NCBI RefSeq assembly: GCF_001854865.1
Contig: NZ_MDDW01000001.1
Location: forward strand, 173,511-178,639
Source of the DNA: Rhizobium sp. LCM 4573
GTDB taxonomy: Bacteria > Pseudomonadota > Alphaproteobacteria > Rhizobiales > Rhizobiaceae
Direction: 5' to 3'
DNA: 5,129 bases
Both the position numbers and the translations under genes were made by a program. Positions 3,988-5,129 of this stretch are shown here, piece after piece. Under the pieces are notes generated by a model. It saw nothing but the letters and a program-made list of their open reading frames with translations. It did no database searches and was not told the origin of the DNA. Each line of letters begins with the position of its first letter. Within the stretch, counting starts at the first letter, position 1.

Positions 3988-5129
3988 GCTTTGCTTTCCT
4001 TCTGCACCAGGATGTAGAAGCGTCCGCATAGGAATACGGCAGCCGCGGCAAGGCCGGTCACGAAGCCGAACCAGACGCCCTCCCCCCGGAAGCCGAGCGG
4101 AAAGCCGAACAGCCAGGCGCAACTGAAGCCGATCGGCCAATAGGCGATGAGCGCCAGGATCATCGGAATGCGCGTATCCTTCAGCCCACGCAGCAGGCCC
4201 GCACCAACCGCCTGCAATCCGTCCACCAACTGGAAGACGCCGGCGATGACGATCAGCGGCACCGCCATGGTAAGCACCTGTGCCGCATCGCCCCGGCTGA
4301 TATCGAGAAACAGGCCTCCCAGCAGCCGGGGAGCTATTGTGAAGAGAAGGCTGCCGGCCGCGGTGAAGCAGACGCTGACAGCGAGCACCGCCACCGCCGC
4401 GCGCTTGACGCCGAGCATATCCTCACGGCCATAGGCAAGCCCCACGCGCACGGTGGCAACCTGGGCGAGCCCCAGCGGAATCATGAACGCGATAGAGGCA
4501 AGCTGCAGCGCAATCCCGTGAGCCGCCAGTTCCAGCTTGCCGAAAAGTCCCATGAGAAGGGAGGCTGCGGAAAACAGGCTGGTCTCGGCAAGGATCGTGA
4601 AGCTGATCGGCAGTCCGAGGCTGACGACTTCACGAAATGCCGCCCAGTCGGCGCGCCAGAAGCGCACGAATATCGTATAGGCTCGCGTGACCGGCTGGGT
4701 CTGGACGTAGAAGAACATGATCAGACTGCCGACAATGTTCGCGCTAAGCGAGGCGAGCGCTGCCCCCAGCATTCCGAGCGCCGGCAGCCCGAAATGGCCG
4801 AAGATCAGGGCATAGGCGACCGCGCCGTTCACGAGGAACATGGCGATCGTCACGTACAGTATGATGCGCCCGCGCTCCAGCCCGCCGAGAAAGCTGCGCA
4901 CCGTCATGACGAAAAGCGCCGGGAACATGCCCCATTGCATGACGCGCAGATAGCCTTGTGCGATCGCTGCCACCTCCGGATCCTGCCCAAGCCTTACGAG
5001 AATACTGCCGGAAAACCAGAGGATCGGTGCGGTAAGCAGTCCGTAGAAGAGGACGACCCATATGCCCATGCGCACGCAGCGCCTGACCGAGACGGAATCG
5101 CCGCGGCCGAGCGCCTGGGCGACCATCGG
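3978..5129 (-). CDS. MATE family (NorM-type) multidrug efflux transporter, N-terminus cut by window edge
   Basis: An integral inner-membrane antiporter that exports cationic drugs in exchange for Na+ or H+; the actual substrate is unknown. The frame is open to the right edge. The first in-window methionine (5126) is internal, because the sequence there, MVAQALGRGD, matches the interior VAQ-G motif after the second helix of MatE domain one. About 65-75 residues (helices 1-2) are missing. Counting from that methionine, ten hydrophobic segments can be seen at about 21-43, 66-82, 89-110, 118-140, 170-192, 199-222, 231-252, 276-296, 316-338 and 350-372, fitting helices 3-12 of a 12-helix protein. 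Family-like segments are ETSLFSAASLLMG (181-193), IPLGLAQVATVRVGLAYGR (216-234), FQLVDGLQAVGAGLLRGLKDT (278-298) and the GVWFGFVTG end. The stop TGA is at 3978-3980. It is convergent with the ABM gene; its promoter lies outside the window. Confidence 0.93.
   Translation of the reverse strand, partial: PMVAQALGRGDSVSVRRCVRMGIWVVLFYGLLTAPILWFSGSILVRLGQDPEVAAIAQGYLRVMQWGMFPALFVMTVRSFLGGLERGRIILYVTIAMFLVNGAVAYALIFGHFGLPALGMLGAALASLSANIVGSLIMFFYVQTQPVTRAYTIFVRFWRADWAAFREVVSLGLPISFTILAETSLFSAASLLMGLFGKLELAAHGIALQLASIAFMIPLGLAQVATVRVGLAYGREDMLGVKRAAVAVLAVSVCFTAAGSLLFTIAPRLLGGLFLDISRGDAAQVLTMAVPLIVIAGVFQLVDGLQAVGAGLLRGLKDTRIPMILALIAYWPIGFSCAWLFGFPLGFRGEGVWFGFVTGLAAAAVFLCGRFYILVQKESKAAH

Noticed and set aside
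4147..4434. Plus-strand open frame over the MATE gene
   Set aside because: Ser/Arg/Pro-rich translation typical of the antisense of a membrane-protein gene, with no motif.
1..5129. Mobile elements, CRISPR arrays, tRNA or rRNA genes, toxin-antitoxin or phage genes
   Set aside because: None is visible: there are no transposase-like frames, regularly spaced repeats or cloverleaf-forming stretches. The gene content is ordinary chromosomal DNA.

Overview
The window reads as chromosomal DNA of an alphaproteobacterium in the Rhizobiales, most likely Rhizobiaceae (Agrobacterium/Rhizobium/Ensifer type). The grounds are GC-rich DNA, rhizobial-looking DnaG, YqeY-family and CarA proteins, and a promoter upstream of carA that fits the rhizobial housekeeping pattern (CTTGAC-N17-CTATAT). 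This assignment rests on recognising protein families by eye, not on a search.

Layout from left to right: (1) The first 364 codons of dnaG (DNA primase) on the minus strand, running off the left edge. (2) A 400-bp gap (1094-1493) with no credible gene, but rich in inverted repeats: a dnaG Shine-Dalgarno site, a 17-bp-class inverted repeat, a foldable 87-bp block and a terminator-like hairpin. (3) A 150-aa GatB/YqeY-domain protein on the minus strand. (4) A 324-bp divergent control region holding a good carA promoter, a weaker candidate promoter for the yqeY-like gene, and several hairpins. (5) carA (glutaminase subunit of carbamoyl-phosphate synthase) on the plus strand, complete. (6) A 96-bp gap packing a SoxR-like operator/promoter, a strong intrinsic terminator and the ribosome-binding site of the next gene into about 60 bp. 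(7) A 116-aa antibiotic biosynthesis monooxygenase (ABM)-fold protein on the plus strand. (8) A MATE (NorM-type) multidrug exporter on the minus strand, convergent with the ABM gene and truncated at its N-terminus by the right edge.

The left part is core machinery: replication priming, a tRNA/amidotransferase-related helper protein, and pyrimidine/arginine precursor synthesis. The right part looks like a small stress or detoxification area: an ABM-fold protein behind a MerR-family (SoxR-like) box, next to a multidrug exporter. No mobile element, CRISPR array, tRNA or rRNA was seen. The most interesting site is 3528-3590, where the predicted SoxR-type promoter would start transcription inside the left arm of the carA terminator. 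Transcripts from that promoter would lack the terminator hairpin, whose right arm is also the ribosome-binding site of the ABM gene.
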